A DNA stretch of 64,000 nucleotides from NCBI RefSeq assembly GCF_910592395.1, contig NC_088321.1, forward strand, positions 10,542,001 to 10,606,000. Direction: 5' to 3'. Of the stretch, positions 37,340 to 49,353 are shown piece by piece. Position 1 is the first letter of the stretch. Each line of letters starts with the position of its first letter. The stretch comes from Lineus longissimus. Lineage: Eukaryota; Nemertea; Pilidiophora; Heteronemertea; Lineidae. The translations under genes were made by a program, and so were the position numbers. A model generated the notes under the pieces. That model was not told where the DNA came from. It made no database searches and saw nothing but the letters and a program-made list of their open reading frames with translations.

Positions 37340-40300
37340 CTATACGACAAGGGTTTATATTTAACATTTCTCACAAAACCCCGGGCGGCTAGATCGAGGT
37401 ATAATGAATTGGCCGGTGTAAAAGTAAAAAGTGTCCCCCCTAGAAAAAGTGTCCGGGCCTATTGTATTCTGACAGATTATGGCATATGGTTCTATAGAGG
37501 CAATGACCGTCAATAGCTCAGCGCATAATAGAATCCTTTGTTCCCGGACATTTTATCCTAGGACATTTTAAACTTCTACAACGGGTCTATTTGGCAAGCC
37601 GCTCGCCGAACAGGCATCTTTTTTTGTCCTGTTTGGAGAGCCGCTTGCCAAACAGCACTAAAAAGCCACCCTGTTCGGCCAGCCGGGCTTGCCAAACAGG
37701 TAAAAAATCTACCCTGTTTGGCGAGCTGGAGACTTTACAACACATTAGCCAGAGAGTTCGGCTCTCCATTCAGGACAAGAAAAAGTCGCTGTTTGGTAAG
37801 CTGGGCTTGCCAAATAGTCACTTCCTAATGAATATCAAATGTCAAATTCACAGACTGACCACTCTACCCGAGTGGTGTGTGAAGAGACGTCATACCGACA
37901 TACCCGACAGCAAGGAACAACTTCTATAACTCAAACTAAAACTGTAGGTCTCAAAATCCCTTTAAAATATTCTTTGGGTAATGCGTGCCATACTTACTCT
38001 CATATTTAACTGGAATGACAATGGGATATGAGGATTCGGCGAGTGATATGTAAAAATACCTACAATCTGATTGGCTGTGACTGAATGACTGTATCACAAA
38101 GCCGTGCCACACGGAACTGAGAACGTGCTGCCAAGTTCAAGGTCTTTATTGCCGCAGTTTCAGGTTGAGATCAATTTCAACGTTCATAAGTTGTTAGCAT
38201 GGTAACAAATTATATTTCGTGAGTATGCATTTCTGTACATTGGCGGAATGAATTGATTTTTGTCATTTTCGGCCAGAAAATCTTCATTCTTGTATCAGTG
38301 TGAATTCTATATACTGGTTATTGTTGTGCGTTGTGCCAAGAATGGATGGGAAATATCCAGTAACAAAATACGGCCTGTCCAAGGTATCCTATACTAGTGT
38401 TTACAATACTGAGGACTGAATGACAAAGCTGAACACTAACATTACTGTTGGGTTGCGAAATGATCTATTAGGGCCTGGCATGCCTGTGGTTTTCCAACAT
38501 AAGTCAACAACACGTTCACTTTACGTTTGCATTAAACGTGTTGGAGGAGTTGACGCCACGTTATTGTTGGTTAAACTTGTCTTACACAACTGATCAATAA
38601 AAACAGAAACCGGGTGTGATCGTTCAAATAGGTAAAAATGAAGGCACTAACTTTTAACCTGCTTCAGTTAAGCTTGGCGAACTTAACCATATTTACGCCG
38701 AGCTAAAGTTATTACCACGGACTTTAACTGACTTACTTTGTTTTGTACAAATGTTTTTGAGCTCCAGCGCCGAAGACGTTGACGACTATATGGACTTGAG
38801 CCTTTTCCATGAATTATTCATGGCTGGAAAAGCTTCTAACTTACCGCTCTCATAAATACTTAGAACCTCCCGTTGATTCAACAGACATGGAAAAATCCTA
38901 AGGTTGGATATAGCACCGATAAAATGATGTGAAGTGCAGCGTCTTCCTGGGATGGGTAAATGACGACCAAGAAAATGAAAGCGACTTGATCTGAACCTGA
39001 CATGACTTGGAATCTTCCTAGCATCCAGTTTTACTCCGTCGAGGTAAATCTTATGGATATTTCTTACTATGTCCACCGTTACAACAAGAAAATACCAAAC
39101 ACGCGCCTTGAGTGCCTTTCCAGTTTCAGTTCTTCGCGCCAAATTCTTATGATGTCGGTTATTACACATTACTTGTATACCATGATAGCTACTGACGCAA
39201 ACGTCAAAGTGTCTTGCAACAATACAAATTATAAATTCAAATCGTCTATTATAGTGACGTTGCCGAAAGTAGAGAGCAAACGAAACGACATCGTTTTTCT
39301 GAAGATCAATGTTCAGCTTAACCTCATGATCACATTCATTAAATGAGAGAACCTCACCAAAATAAGTTGACTTGGCGTAATTTGCACCGTATTTCACACT
39401 GGAGGATTTTGAAATCGTAGAGTTAAAATGTCTTGAAAAGTTTAGCATTTAAAGACACAGTCGTTAACTTCTATGGAGAAATTCCGATGCCATAAATGAC
39501 TAAGTCTTTACACGGAGCCACAGCCAATGTATAAACATAAACAGCCTCAAGTAGAGTGGAGCGACCGATTAATACCCGATTGATTTTGATGGCTTGGAAC
39601 TGCAGACGGGAAATGGCGATGAAAAGAAGCAAACTGTAGGTCTTCTATGGCTGTGTAGTTTCGTATTGCGGAAGACAGGAAGCTAGCTTCCCTGTTGAGC
39701 AGTGTGACAACATTGGATGCGGGAATAAAAGGGAACACAGATGCAATGGTTTTGCTTCCAAAGTTTAAGAGTTTATTAATAATGGAGAGTCCACAGACGC
39801 AGTTACCTTATATTCCTGTCACTTCCATCAAGAAAGAACACACTGGTGTCTGAAATGCAAAGGAACACAAAATTGTTCCATTTTAAATTGCCTCAGTCAA
39901 TTTTAAGCTTTAACTTGATTTACTAAAATTTACGAAAGCCAAGAGGTCCATCTGAAAATCGAAATCCGAAGTCAAAAATTCTCCAATCCGAAATCCAAAT
40001 TTCAAAATCCCTAATCGCTGGGAAACGTTTAGACTATCATATTAACTGTGACATTCAGTACATTGCTGTTATGAGAATGGATAAATTTCAAGTGAGTTAA
40101 GAGACCACTGGTGTTTCAATTAAGTGAAGCTTTTGCATTAAATTGCAACTATAATTTTAGCCCCTACTTGGGTACGATTCTTTGAGCTAGTCAGAATAGC
40201 AGGAATATCATTTTAAAAGAATGCAATATATTTGACCTATATTCTACTCATCATAGCGTCAAGAATGTATCATGGTATATGTAAAATAATCATCTGACAT

Positions 40301-41125
40301 CAGCAGGTCGAGCTGATTTAGCTTGTAACGATGATTTGATGCATATGAACGCAGTGCCGATTGCGGCAATTTGCACTCACCGAACAAACTGTTACACGAC
40401 ATCTAATTGGTTTCGAAATTTTGTAAGTTTTCCTCTGATTGGTTAATATTGTATCTCAAATTTCGGATTTTGAATTTCGAATTTCAGATGAGCCTGCTGG
40501 GCTTTCGTAGAAATTAGCACCAATGCGATCTCAACTGCTATCATTGGTATCATTTAAATATACTTTGTGTATGTTGCCACGGTTTTGAGTAAGAATGCAC
40601 ATGTTGACACCTTTTAATTGAATGGAAGACTTTTTAGGCGTTTAAGATTGTTTTGACTGTTGAAGTAGTGTATTTCCAAGATGTGAGTGTGAAAAGTAGA
40701 TTGTTGTGCTTTCCAATGAATTATAATCAACTACTGTCATTTTTCTTGAAAGAGGTGATGTGTCAATTGCGAATTTTTAGACCGGCAACCACCCGCCAAT
40801 GACGCAATCATTTGGCAGTGGGCACCTACTTGTGAAACGCTTTGCACCAACCTCTGAAATGATTTTAAGACAGGCAAGCATTTTTGTTAAATTGACAATA
40901 GTATAGTTGTTTTATGCATTTGAAATCATCTTACTATTCGATACAGGATTTAGAATGATATCATCACCTAATTTGTGCGGCCTGGAATGACTGAGCCGAA
41001 TTGAATTTACTGATGGGGGCCTGAATAATTCCAAACAACTCACCTCTGTGGTTGATACATGTGTCTCCCGTACTTCCACAGGCGATGGATTGAAGGAGAA
41101 ATACAAAGGTTAGTACGTTGCACAT
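37150..41125 (-). CDS. Secreted LamG-PAN protein gene, copy F
   Basis: Exons: 41044-41125 (signal peptide, MCNVLTFVFLLQS start), 40826-40853 (micro-exon), 38845-39398 (LamG), 37150-37339 (PAN). Phases and borders as in B, D and E. The signal peptide and micro-exon are diverged in sequence but conserved in length and phase, which supports both as coding. Confidence 0.6.
37417..37581. mobile_element. Ginger-like 165-bp MITE
   Basis: Terminal inverted repeats of about 20 bp: TGTAAAAGT-x2-AAA-x-TGTCC at the left and its imperfect complement ending ACTTCTACA. An inner inverted pair with GTGTCCGGG and CCCGGACA follows. Flanks are CCGG and ACGG. The ends match those of the 3.0-kb element at 45096-48109. 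Confidence 0.6.
37588..37820. repeat. Cluster of hairpin palindromes (CTGTTTGGC..GCCAAACAG)
   Basis: Four full or near-full palindromic units and one half unit of about 28 bp occur in 230 bp. Each pairs a CTGTTTGGC-AGC arm with a GCTTGCCAAACAG arm over a 2-4 base loop, and spacers vary from 20 to 80 bp. Changes in one arm are often not matched in the other. Confidence 0.65.
38845..39398 (-). CDS. LamG domain exon, copy F
   Basis: 554 nt, open throughout, donor AGCG|GTAAGT. It keeps the KIYLDGVKL and HFIGAISNLRIFPCLLN blocks. Confidence 0.7.
39925..40515. repeat. Intronic inverted-repeat element, copy F
   Basis: Same place and ends as in D and E. Closest to the copy at 44224-44814. Confidence 0.45.
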
Positions 41126-42025
41126 TGTCAAAATGAAAGCCTAACCCGATCACACTGGATCGGAGTCGGCTCACAATAAACTACAAATCCCAATACAATG
41201 GGCTCATTTCTGCTGCGTTAAAAGTTCGAATGAATGTTATACAGAGTTATCCCTATTCATCATAGCTGCCTGCGTTCTTTGGCGAGGGATCCTTTAATCC
41301 AGTTATTGTGTTAGATATGGAGGATAGGCCGGTTGAAAATGCTCCTAAGAAATAATTTGTTTATTACGAAAATCTAAAATGATCATGTAATCTGTCGAAA
41401 GAGGACATTTACGTCATTTGCACGTCAAATAAACGTCATACACGATTTTTTATACAAAATACGGTGTAAAATAGACAACATTTCCGGTAGTCCGGTAGTG
41501 ATTGCAGCTGAAAAGGCATGCAGACAATTGCCGTATTAGAGGACAGCAGTTAGACTTAGTCGGGGAAAAACACACTTCATCCTCAAAACATAACGATATC
41601 AAATGTTTTGTGACGTAATGTATATCGTTAAAACAGCATAAGAATGAAAAAAGTCCATAAGTGACCTCACATATAACTATCGCCCGACAATCAAGGCTGG
41701 CACTCCACTTGCACACACTAAACAATGCGTATAACGGATACATTGTGCAGTTATGTTCTTTAATTGTGTCGAAGTTATATCTTAGCTTTAATCCAAAGAG
41801 ACACTTTCTATTTGTATACATCATTGTACATGATTTATCCCGTTCACCGAAACCGCACAGTAAACTTCAATTCTTGCCACAGGTGACAATTTTATTACCA
41901 CTTTGATTTAGACATGAACATTTGCATTGTAGACAGCTGCAACCTGCTTCGATGTCCGATTTTCAAAAGTGCGAAAACAAATGTTTGTTGACACTAATTT
42001 TCACTGATCATTTTACTAGACACAA

Positions 42026-42244
42026 CTAGACACCGCTTGCAACACATGGATACCTCTTGTAGGAACATTCGTTATGGTGCCGTTGAGAAGTTGCCTGCAA
42101 ACAGAAAGCTTGACGAATATAGTGATCATTTATAAAGCAATCAATAGTATAATTCAAGTAGTGACCAAAGTAGGTAGTTCCAATCCTTTTCCCGAAGACC
42201 AAGATGCTGCCACTTTCCGGTATTACGCCTGAGGCTGGTAACAC
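42026..42244 (-). other. Conserved short open frame, copy F
   Basis: Counterpart of 1904-2134; identical in peptide to copy G (49354-49572). Confidence 0.25.
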
Positions 42245-42690
42245 ATTTCTTTGGAGCTGATGTAGCGAAAGAAAGTGTGTCCATAATTAACGACATACTA
42301 GACATATTAGACTATTTATGTACATCTTAGGTGACTTCCTCGGTTGATGGGATTCTACCGCTGGAGTGCCTCATGTACAACTAAATTATATGTCCTCATT
42401 TTGTATCGATATTTTGTCAAACTTGTTACAGCACTGTATATATTTCAACACCATGCACCTCTGATTGTACCTAGTACGAAAATAAACATATATATTAATC
42501 AGATTGAAGCTGTTTATTCTAATTTGATACATTGCTTTGTGATTGGCTTGGCGTTGCCTGTATAGCGTTGAAAAACATTCTCTTTGATGTGTATTATGTC
42601 TTAAAGTCAGTCAAATGGAACTATCCTTCTGCGATTAGAAGTAAAGCATGCATTCCTGAAAAAGAATTTGTTTTCATACACATCATCATA

Positions 42691-42882
42691 TCTGGGGCCC
42701 GTTCTAGCAAAACCAGTAGAATGTCACACATAAGATGAGCCCAGGTGACACCAGGAGATAATAGAAGAAATTGATGTCGTCAGACTTCACAAAAGGCAGA
42801 CAATAGTGAAAGGAACACACAGTCCGTCTTAACCTACCAAGCTCAGAGCGACATTCGACTGGTTTTGCTGGAACGGGTCACA
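42691..42882. mobile_element. TA-flanked MITE, copy in unit F
   Basis: Left end CCCGTTCTAGCAAAACCAGT and the inverted right end frame about 190 bp. The left terminus is degenerate compared with the copy at 50347-50536. Confidence 0.5.
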
Positions 42883-44223
42883 TATATTTGGCAGTACAAG
42901 AGTCTTATTGAGATGTGACGTGTCCCATCTATATATCGCTTTTATAAAACCGCTAAAAAACTATCATTAGACAACATCCTTTGTGAAGTCTCGTTCACAG
43001 TGTCACAGTGGACAACGGTACACTATTAACGTGACCACATTTCAGCGTTTATATGCGGGTACGGCGACTTGGAACTTTTTCACACTTGATGGTAAGTTTT
43101 TCGTACTTCTTATTGATTGAGACAATATTTTAAACCTGTAAATGGGATGATATGTCCGCGAACATATTTGGCATGACTGGGATTCCGAACAAGTTACAAT
43201 GATCTGATAAACTCTTATATTTTGGCATTTTTGACATCCCTTTGAAAAGCTTGAATATTACAGTATCCAGAGTACATTAAGGCCCTCTTTGATATTCGGA
43301 GGAATCGTCAGGCCCTCGGCTTTAGTAGATTCGTGAGATAATTAGGTACATATGACGATAAATGCAAAACGTACGGCCATTAAAAACGACTCGGTGCGCT
43401 CCATTAACCACCGACCACAACAAAAATAGAAAATCCGTTTGAACGGTTTTTTCTTTGGAAAATAATGTTATTTCTACCTGAATTGTCAACTAGATGATCA
43501 AGTTGCACTCTGAAAAATGAGAACCAGTCAGTGATTTGAATGGTAGTTATGGTTCAATGTATGTCGATTTCCGTTCTAGAGAGCAAACGAAACGACATCG
43601 TTTTTCTGAAGATCAATGTTCAGCTTAACCTCATGATCACATTCATTAAATGAGAGAACCTCACCAAAGAAAGTTGACTTGGCGTAATTTGCACCGTATT
43701 TCACACTGGAGGAGTTTGAAATCGTAGAGTTAAAATGTCTTGAAAAGTTAAGCATTTAAAGACACAGTCGTTAACTTCTATGGAGAAATTCCGATGCCAT
43801 AAATGACAAAGTCTTTACACGGAGCCACAGCCAATGTATAAACATAAACAGCCTCAAGTAGAGTGGAGCGACCTATTAATACCCGACTGATTCTGATGGC
43901 TTGGAACTAAAACCGGGAAATGGCGATGAAAAGAAGCAAACTGTAGGTCTTCTATGGCTGTGTAGTTTCGTATTGCGGAAGACAGGAAGCTAGCTTCCCT
44001 GTTGAGCAGCGCGACAACATTGGATGCGGGACCAAAAGGAAACAAAGATGCAGTGGTTTTGCTTCCAAAGTTTATTAATAATGGAGAATCCACAGACGCA
44101 GTTACCTTATATTCCTGTCAGTTCCATCAAGAAAGAACACACTGGTGTCTGAAATGCAAAGGAACACAACATTGTTCCATTTTAAATTGCCTTTGTCAAT
44201 TTTAAGCTTCAACTTGATTTCCT

Positions 44224-44814
44224 AAAATTTACGAAAGTCCAGAGGTCCATCTGAAAATCGAAATCCGAAGTAAAAAATTCTCCAATCCGAAATCCATATT
44301 TCAAAATCCCTAATCGCTGGGAAACGTTTATACTATCATATCAACTGTGACATTCAGTACATTGCTGTTATGAGAATGGATAAATTTCAAGTGAGTTAAG
44401 AGACCACTGGTGGTTCAATTAAGTGAAGCTTTTGCATTAAATTGCAACTATAATTTTAGCCCCTACTTGGGTACGATTCTTTGAGCTAGTCAGAATAGCA
44501 GGAATATCATTTTAAAAGAATGCAATATATTTGACCTATATTCTACTCATCATAGCGTCAAGAATGTATCATGGTATATGTAAAATAATCATCTGACATC
44601 AGCAGGTCGAGCTGATTTAGCTTGTAACGATGATTTAATGCATATGAACGCAGTGCCGATTGCGGCCATTTGCACTCACTGAATGAACTGTTACACGACA
44701 TCTAATTGGTTTCAACATTTCGTAAGTTTTCCTCTGATTGGTTAATATTTTATCTCAAATTTCGGATGTTGAATTTCGAATTTCAGATCAGCCTGATTGG
44801 CTTTCGTAGAAATT
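44224..44814. repeat. Intronic inverted-repeat element, copy G
   Basis: Nearly identical to 39925-40515. Confidence 0.45.
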
Positions 44815-45667
44815 AGCACCAATATCTTGAAAATGCGATCCCAGCTGCTATCATTGGTATCATTTAAATATACTGTGTGTATGTTGCCACGGTTTTAAGT
44901 AAGAATGCACATGTTGACACTTTTTAATTGAATGGAAGACTTTTTAGGCGTTTAAGATTGTTTTGACTGTTGAAGTAGTGTATTTCCAACATGTGAGTGT
45001 GAAAAGTAGATTGTTGTGCTTTCCAATGAATTATAATCAACTACTGTCATTTTTCTTGAAAGAGGTGATGTGTACAATGCGAATTTTTAGACCGGTGTAA
45101 AAGTAACCCACGACTTACCTAGCTGGAGTCCGCCGGACTCTAACTCCTGGGAATCTAAGTCCTACGGTCCTGGACGGCTAGGAGCTGGAGTCCTAGGACT
45201 TAGGTTACTAGCAACCAATGTCCTTGGACCGTGACTCCTTAGGAATGTAGGTCCAAAATCTAGTAATCTCCGTCCTAGGTGGACTTCCATTACTAGAACA
45301 AACTAGTATTCCAAGTCCTATGCAAAACTACAGTAGATTTTCAAGGAAGATACATTACTCTACTCAAAGTGCCTGCACCTAATTTTCATTCGCAGTGAGG
45401 TGTTGCAGCTTACCGATTTTCTATGGCAATGGCTTTTACAATTTCATTCGCCTTGTACTGTACATGTATGTACATAAAGAAATCAACAAGTCATTCTGTT
45501 TAACTAGATTCTGTATTTAATGCAAGTATTCACAAGGGTTGACATAAATACTAGTATCATACCCTGCTCTTGAATTGGGCTCTCAAATCACTCTGTTTTT
45601 AACCAGAATTGATACATATTGTGGTATTGATAATGTGTTGACAGTGACATGAAGACTGGAACGTAGT

Positions 45668-45892
45668 TTATTTCTTTTCATTCTCAGACGGCCCCTCATG
45701 CCATATCTTTAAGTTCGCCCCGTTTATTGAGGATTTCAAGTGGATACCATCCTCGTTCGTTAACAAGTATCCCCCGCTCTTGGTCTTGCTCCTTATGACA
45801 TACGGGCCCAGCCAAGGTAACGCAGATTTTCCCCCTTTTCGATCCGATCGTACCAAATTTTTCTTCAGGACCTTAGTTCCAACGGGGATATC
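45668..45892 (-). pseudogene. Integrase C-terminal (GPY/F) exon of Ginger-like element
   Basis: After a clear acceptor (TTTTTGTTGCAG) the exon encodes about 75 residues: DIPVGTKVLKKN, RKGGKSALPWLGPYVI and GGYLLTNEDG, ending in a stop. This is the SH3-like GPY/F module that follows the DDE core in Gypsy and Ginger integrases. The rest of the integrase is not in the element. It could be an exon of a domesticated gene, but I see no upstream exon. Confidence 0.6.
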
Positions 45893-46114
45893 CTGCAACA
45901 AAAAGAAATATGAAGTTTAAGAACAGAAGTTTGCAATACATGTAAGGTGCACATATTTGTCGAAAAAGTGTACCATTAGATTTCGCGCTGGAGAGGAAAA
46001 GGCCTATGCTATGGCATGGGGTCTATATATTGATTGAATTTGAAACATCATAACCAAAATCCTACGCAGCGCATCAATAGCCTTCTCAAAAATAAGCTTC
46101 CTCCAGTTATCCGG

Positions 46115-46360
46115 ACCTATTTTCCTAGGAAAAAAAGTCCCCAAGACCTCCTTTCCTAGGAATCTAACTCCCCCGGACCTTCTTTTCTAGGAATCCAAGT
46201 CCCAAGACCTGCTTTCCTAGGAATCCAAGTCCCCCAGACCAGCTTTCCTCGGAATCCAAGTCCCCAAGACCTGCTTTCCTCGGAATCCAAGTCCCCCAGA
46301 CCAGCTTTCCTTGGAATCTAAGTCCTCAGATCTGCTTTCCTAGGAATCCAAGTCCAAACT
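46115..46360. repeat. Tandem repeat, TTTCCTAGGAATCCAAGTCC type
   Basis: Seven or so units of about 32 bp with CCTAGGAATC-AAGTCC and a variable CC(C)AGACC-GCTTT spacer. Single diverged copies of the same word occur near both ends of the surrounding Ginger-like element. Confidence 0.7.
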
Positions 46361-46629
46361 TACCCTAAAATTGTTCTTTGCTGCTCGGCGGATGGACCGC
46401 TTCCTCGAAAGACTGCAACGAGCTGGATAGGCATGGTTCCGTAAATAGCGAAAAATAATGTGCGGGTCATGAGGTGTTCTTTCGGTTGATGTCTCGGCAG
46501 GAATGAAGGCCAATACAAGTTTCCACTTGCGTTTTATAGGCCTAAGCTACACTGATGATCATGATTGAATGTTGAGTCACTCGAATGATTGTAATCGATT
46601 ATGCAAGATGTAATGAAGAGAAATAAACA

Positions 46630-47669
46630 AAATGAAATGGCCAGGGCCATTGTGCTCACCTCATGTGGAGGAAAGATGGATAAAGAGCATGGTATTGTGT
46701 CATGTAGTGTTAGGTTTGATGTAGGTCCAAGCAATTACAATTTCCCCAAAATGGCCAATTTACAGTACATTCGACCTCTGTGACCTTGAAAAGTAGGTCA
46801 AATCAAAGAAGACCCGGGTGACACACTGAATGGTTGTTAGAATTAGATGTACCTATGATATAAAATTGGTGCCAATCGGGCAAGTCATTACTAGGAATAA
46901 TGGCATTTTGAAGAATTTAGGATTTGGCCCCCTCCCTGGAGGCCAAACGGCAAATCAGATCGCACCAAACTTCGGTACCTGAGATCACCTGACCAAGGGG
47001 TACATGTGTACTTAATTTGTGATCAATAGTCATTGCAGTTAAGAAACGTGCCATAGTTACGGCCTGACGGCGAATTTACGCCATTTGACCTCTGTGACCT
47101 TGACAAGAAGGTCAAATTAAAAACCTGTGTGACATATACTGTATGGTGGTTAGATGTACCCATGTATCAAATTGGTGGCAATCGGGCAAGAAGTTAAGGA
47201 ATAATCACATTTTTAAGGTTTTTGGATTTTGCCCCCTGGTGGTCAAGTGGTGAATCATATTGGACCAAACTTTGGTCCCTGAGATCACCTGACTAAGGGG
47301 TAAATGTGTACCAAATTTGGTATCAATAGTCATTGCAGTTTAGAAACGTGCCATCGTTACATCCTAACGGCTAATTTACACCATTTGACCTCTGTGACCT
47401 TGAAAAGGAGGTCAAATCAAAAACCCGGAGGATATATGATGAACCTTTGCTAGAAGTACCTACCATATTTTTTTCAAAATTTCCCGACTACTATTAAGGG
47501 AGATATTGCATATTTTCACTTTTAACGTTTGGCCCCCTGGTGGCCAAACCATGAAACGAATCGGACCGAAACTTGGTCTCCCAGGTGTCATTACATAAGG
47601 GTACATGTGTACCAAGTTTCAACTCAATAGCTCTAACAGTTACGAAACGTGCCCTGCTAACGGACGACG

Positions 47670-47725
<56 letters not shown>

Positions 47726-47777
47726 ACGACGGACGCCACGGTATGGGATAAGCTCACCTCTGCTAAGAGGTGAGCTA
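46630..47777. mobile_element. Hairpin-ended repeat with GAC microsatellite, copy 1
   Basis: It holds three tandem units of about 300 bp, each opening with TTGACCTCTGTGACCTTGA, then a GAC microsatellite (about 47664-47725). It ends in a perfect hairpin AGCTCACCTC..GAGGTGAGCT. GCTCACCTC also occurs near the left end. A near-identical copy lies at 54889-56046. This layout resembles non-autonomous Helentron or 'pearl'-type repeats of marine invertebrates. Confidence 0.6.
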
Positions 47778-47786
47778 AAAAGAATA

Positions 47787-47861
47787 GACCGAGCGGGACT
47801 CGAACCAGCGGTTTCTGCTTACTAGGCAGGGACCATGACCACTACACTATGGGGGATTGGC
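47787..47861 (-). pseudogene. tRNA-Thr-like relic or SINE head
   Basis: The minus strand has a perfect A box (TAGTGTAGTGG) and B box (GGTTCGAGTCC). A good anticodon arm has loop CTAGTAA, giving anticodon AGT. The T stem has one mismatch. The acceptor stem does not pair (three of seven), so it is not a working tRNA. A TTTTT terminator follows about 5 bases downstream. Confidence 0.5.
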
Positions 47862-49353
47862 TGGCATACATCCCAAAACTTTAAATATTTGAACGCATGT
47901 TCTATTATATACCGTAGTACATGCGTATGTAATTTAAGTGGGTACGGACATTGGTTACGGGGACCTCAATTTCTGTCACTGTTGTAAAAGAAATCTAAGT
48001 CTCCCAGTAATCAAAGTCCTACCTTCCTTTTATATATATAGGAATCGTAGCCCAGGAAGGGAAGTCCGGTTAGGACAACCGTTCCGGGCGGACTTGCATT
48101 TCTTTTACACCGGCAACCACCCGCCAATGACGCAATAATTTGGCAGTGGGCACCTACTTGTGAAACGCTTTGCACCAACCTCTGAAATGATTTTAAGACA
48201 GGCAAGCATTTTTGTTAAATTGACAATAGTATAATTGTTTGATGCATTTGAAATCATCTTACTATTCGATACAGGATTTAGAATGATATCATCACCTAAT
48301 TTGTGCGGCCTGGAATGACTGAGCCGAATTGAATTTACTGATGGGGGCCTGAATAATTCCAAACAACTCACTTCTGTGGTTGATATATGTGTCTCCCGTA
48401 CTTCCACAGGCGATGGATTGAAGGAGAAATACAAAGGTTAGTACGTTGCACATCGTCAAAATGAAAGCCTAACCCGATCACACTGGATCGGAGTCGGCTC
48501 ACAATAAACTACAAATCCCAATACAATGGGCTCATTTCTGCTGCGTTAAAAGTTCGAATGAATGTTATACAGAGTTATCCCTATTCATCATAGCTGCCTG
48601 CGTTCTTTGGCGAGGGATCCTTTAATCCAGTTATCGTGTTAGATATGGAGGATAGGCCGGTTGAAAATGCCCCTAAGAAATACTTAGCATATTACGAAAT
48701 CCAAAATGTTCATGTAATCTGTCGAAAGAGGACATTTACGTCATTTGCACGTCAAATAAACGTCATACACGATTTTTGATACAAAATACGGAGTAAAATA
48801 GACAACATTTCCGGTAGTCCGGTATTGATTGCAGCTGAAAAGGCATGCAGACAATTGCCGTAAGAGGACAGCAGTTAGTCTTAGTCGGAGAAAAACACTC
48901 TTCATCCTCAAAACATAACGATAGCAAATGTTTTGTGACGTAATGTATATCGTTAAAACAGCATAAGAATGAAAACGGTCTATAAGTGGCCTCACATCCA
49001 ACTATATCGCCCGACAATCAAGGCTGGCACTCCACTTGCACACACTAAACAATGCGTATAATGGATACATTGTGCAGTTATGTTCTTTAATTGTGTCGAA
49101 GTTATATCTTTAGCCTTAATCCAAAGAGACACTTTCTATTTGTATGCATCATTGTACATGATTTATCCCGTTCACCGAAACCGCACAGCAAACTTCAATT
49201 CTTGCCACAGGTGACAATTTTATTACCAATTTGATTTAGGCATGTACATGAGCATTGTAGACAGCTGCAACCTGCTTCGATGTCCGATTTTCAAAAGTGC
49301 GAAAACAAATGTTTGTTGACACTAATTTTCACTGATCATTTTACTAGACACAA

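Larger units (their letters stand above)
37410..37825. mobile_element. Composite insertion in unit F
   Basis: Relative to B, D and E, 416 bp are inserted, flanked by an 8-bp repeat TAATGAAT (37402-37409, 37826-37833). The block contains a Ginger-like MITE and a cluster of hairpin palindromes. An 8-bp duplication would suit hAT, but no matching terminal inverted repeat is seen at the outer edges. Confidence 0.5.
37031..43576 (-). repeat. Array unit F
   Basis: A complete unit. Its right half (from about 40 kb) is nearly identical to unit G and distinct from A, D and E, so F and G share a later duplication. Confidence 0.8.
45096..48109 (-). mobile_element. Ginger1-like DNA transposon, decayed
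   Basis: The 3,014-bp element begins TGTAAAAG and ends CTTTTACA. It is flanked by CCGG (45092-45095, 48110-48113), single in the empty site of unit F (near 40781). The only coding relic is a GPY-type integrase C-terminus (45668-45892). TGT..ACA ends, 4-bp duplication and a Gypsy-like integrase tail are the published hallmarks of Ginger1. Both ends carry subterminal GGAATCTAAGTCC-type repeats. It contains the nested hairpin-ended repeat and a tRNA-like relic. Confidence 0.65.
43577..48453 (-). pseudogene. Secreted LamG-PAN gene, copy G, truncated
   Basis: The signal-peptide exon (48372-48453) and micro-exon (48154-48181) are intact. The LamG exon starts at 43705 and breaks off at 43577 after about 43 codons. 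The donor of exon 1 reads AGAA|GTGAGT. A 3.0-kb element sits in the first long intron. The PAN exon is missing. Confidence 0.65.

Noticed and set aside
37588-37820. CRISPR-like repeat array
   Set aside because: Units are palindromic with unequal spacers in an animal genome; no cas genes.
47494-47773. Poly-Arg and poly-Ser open frames, also at 55747-56104
   Set aside because: They are translations of the GAC microsatellite in the hairpin-ended repeats.
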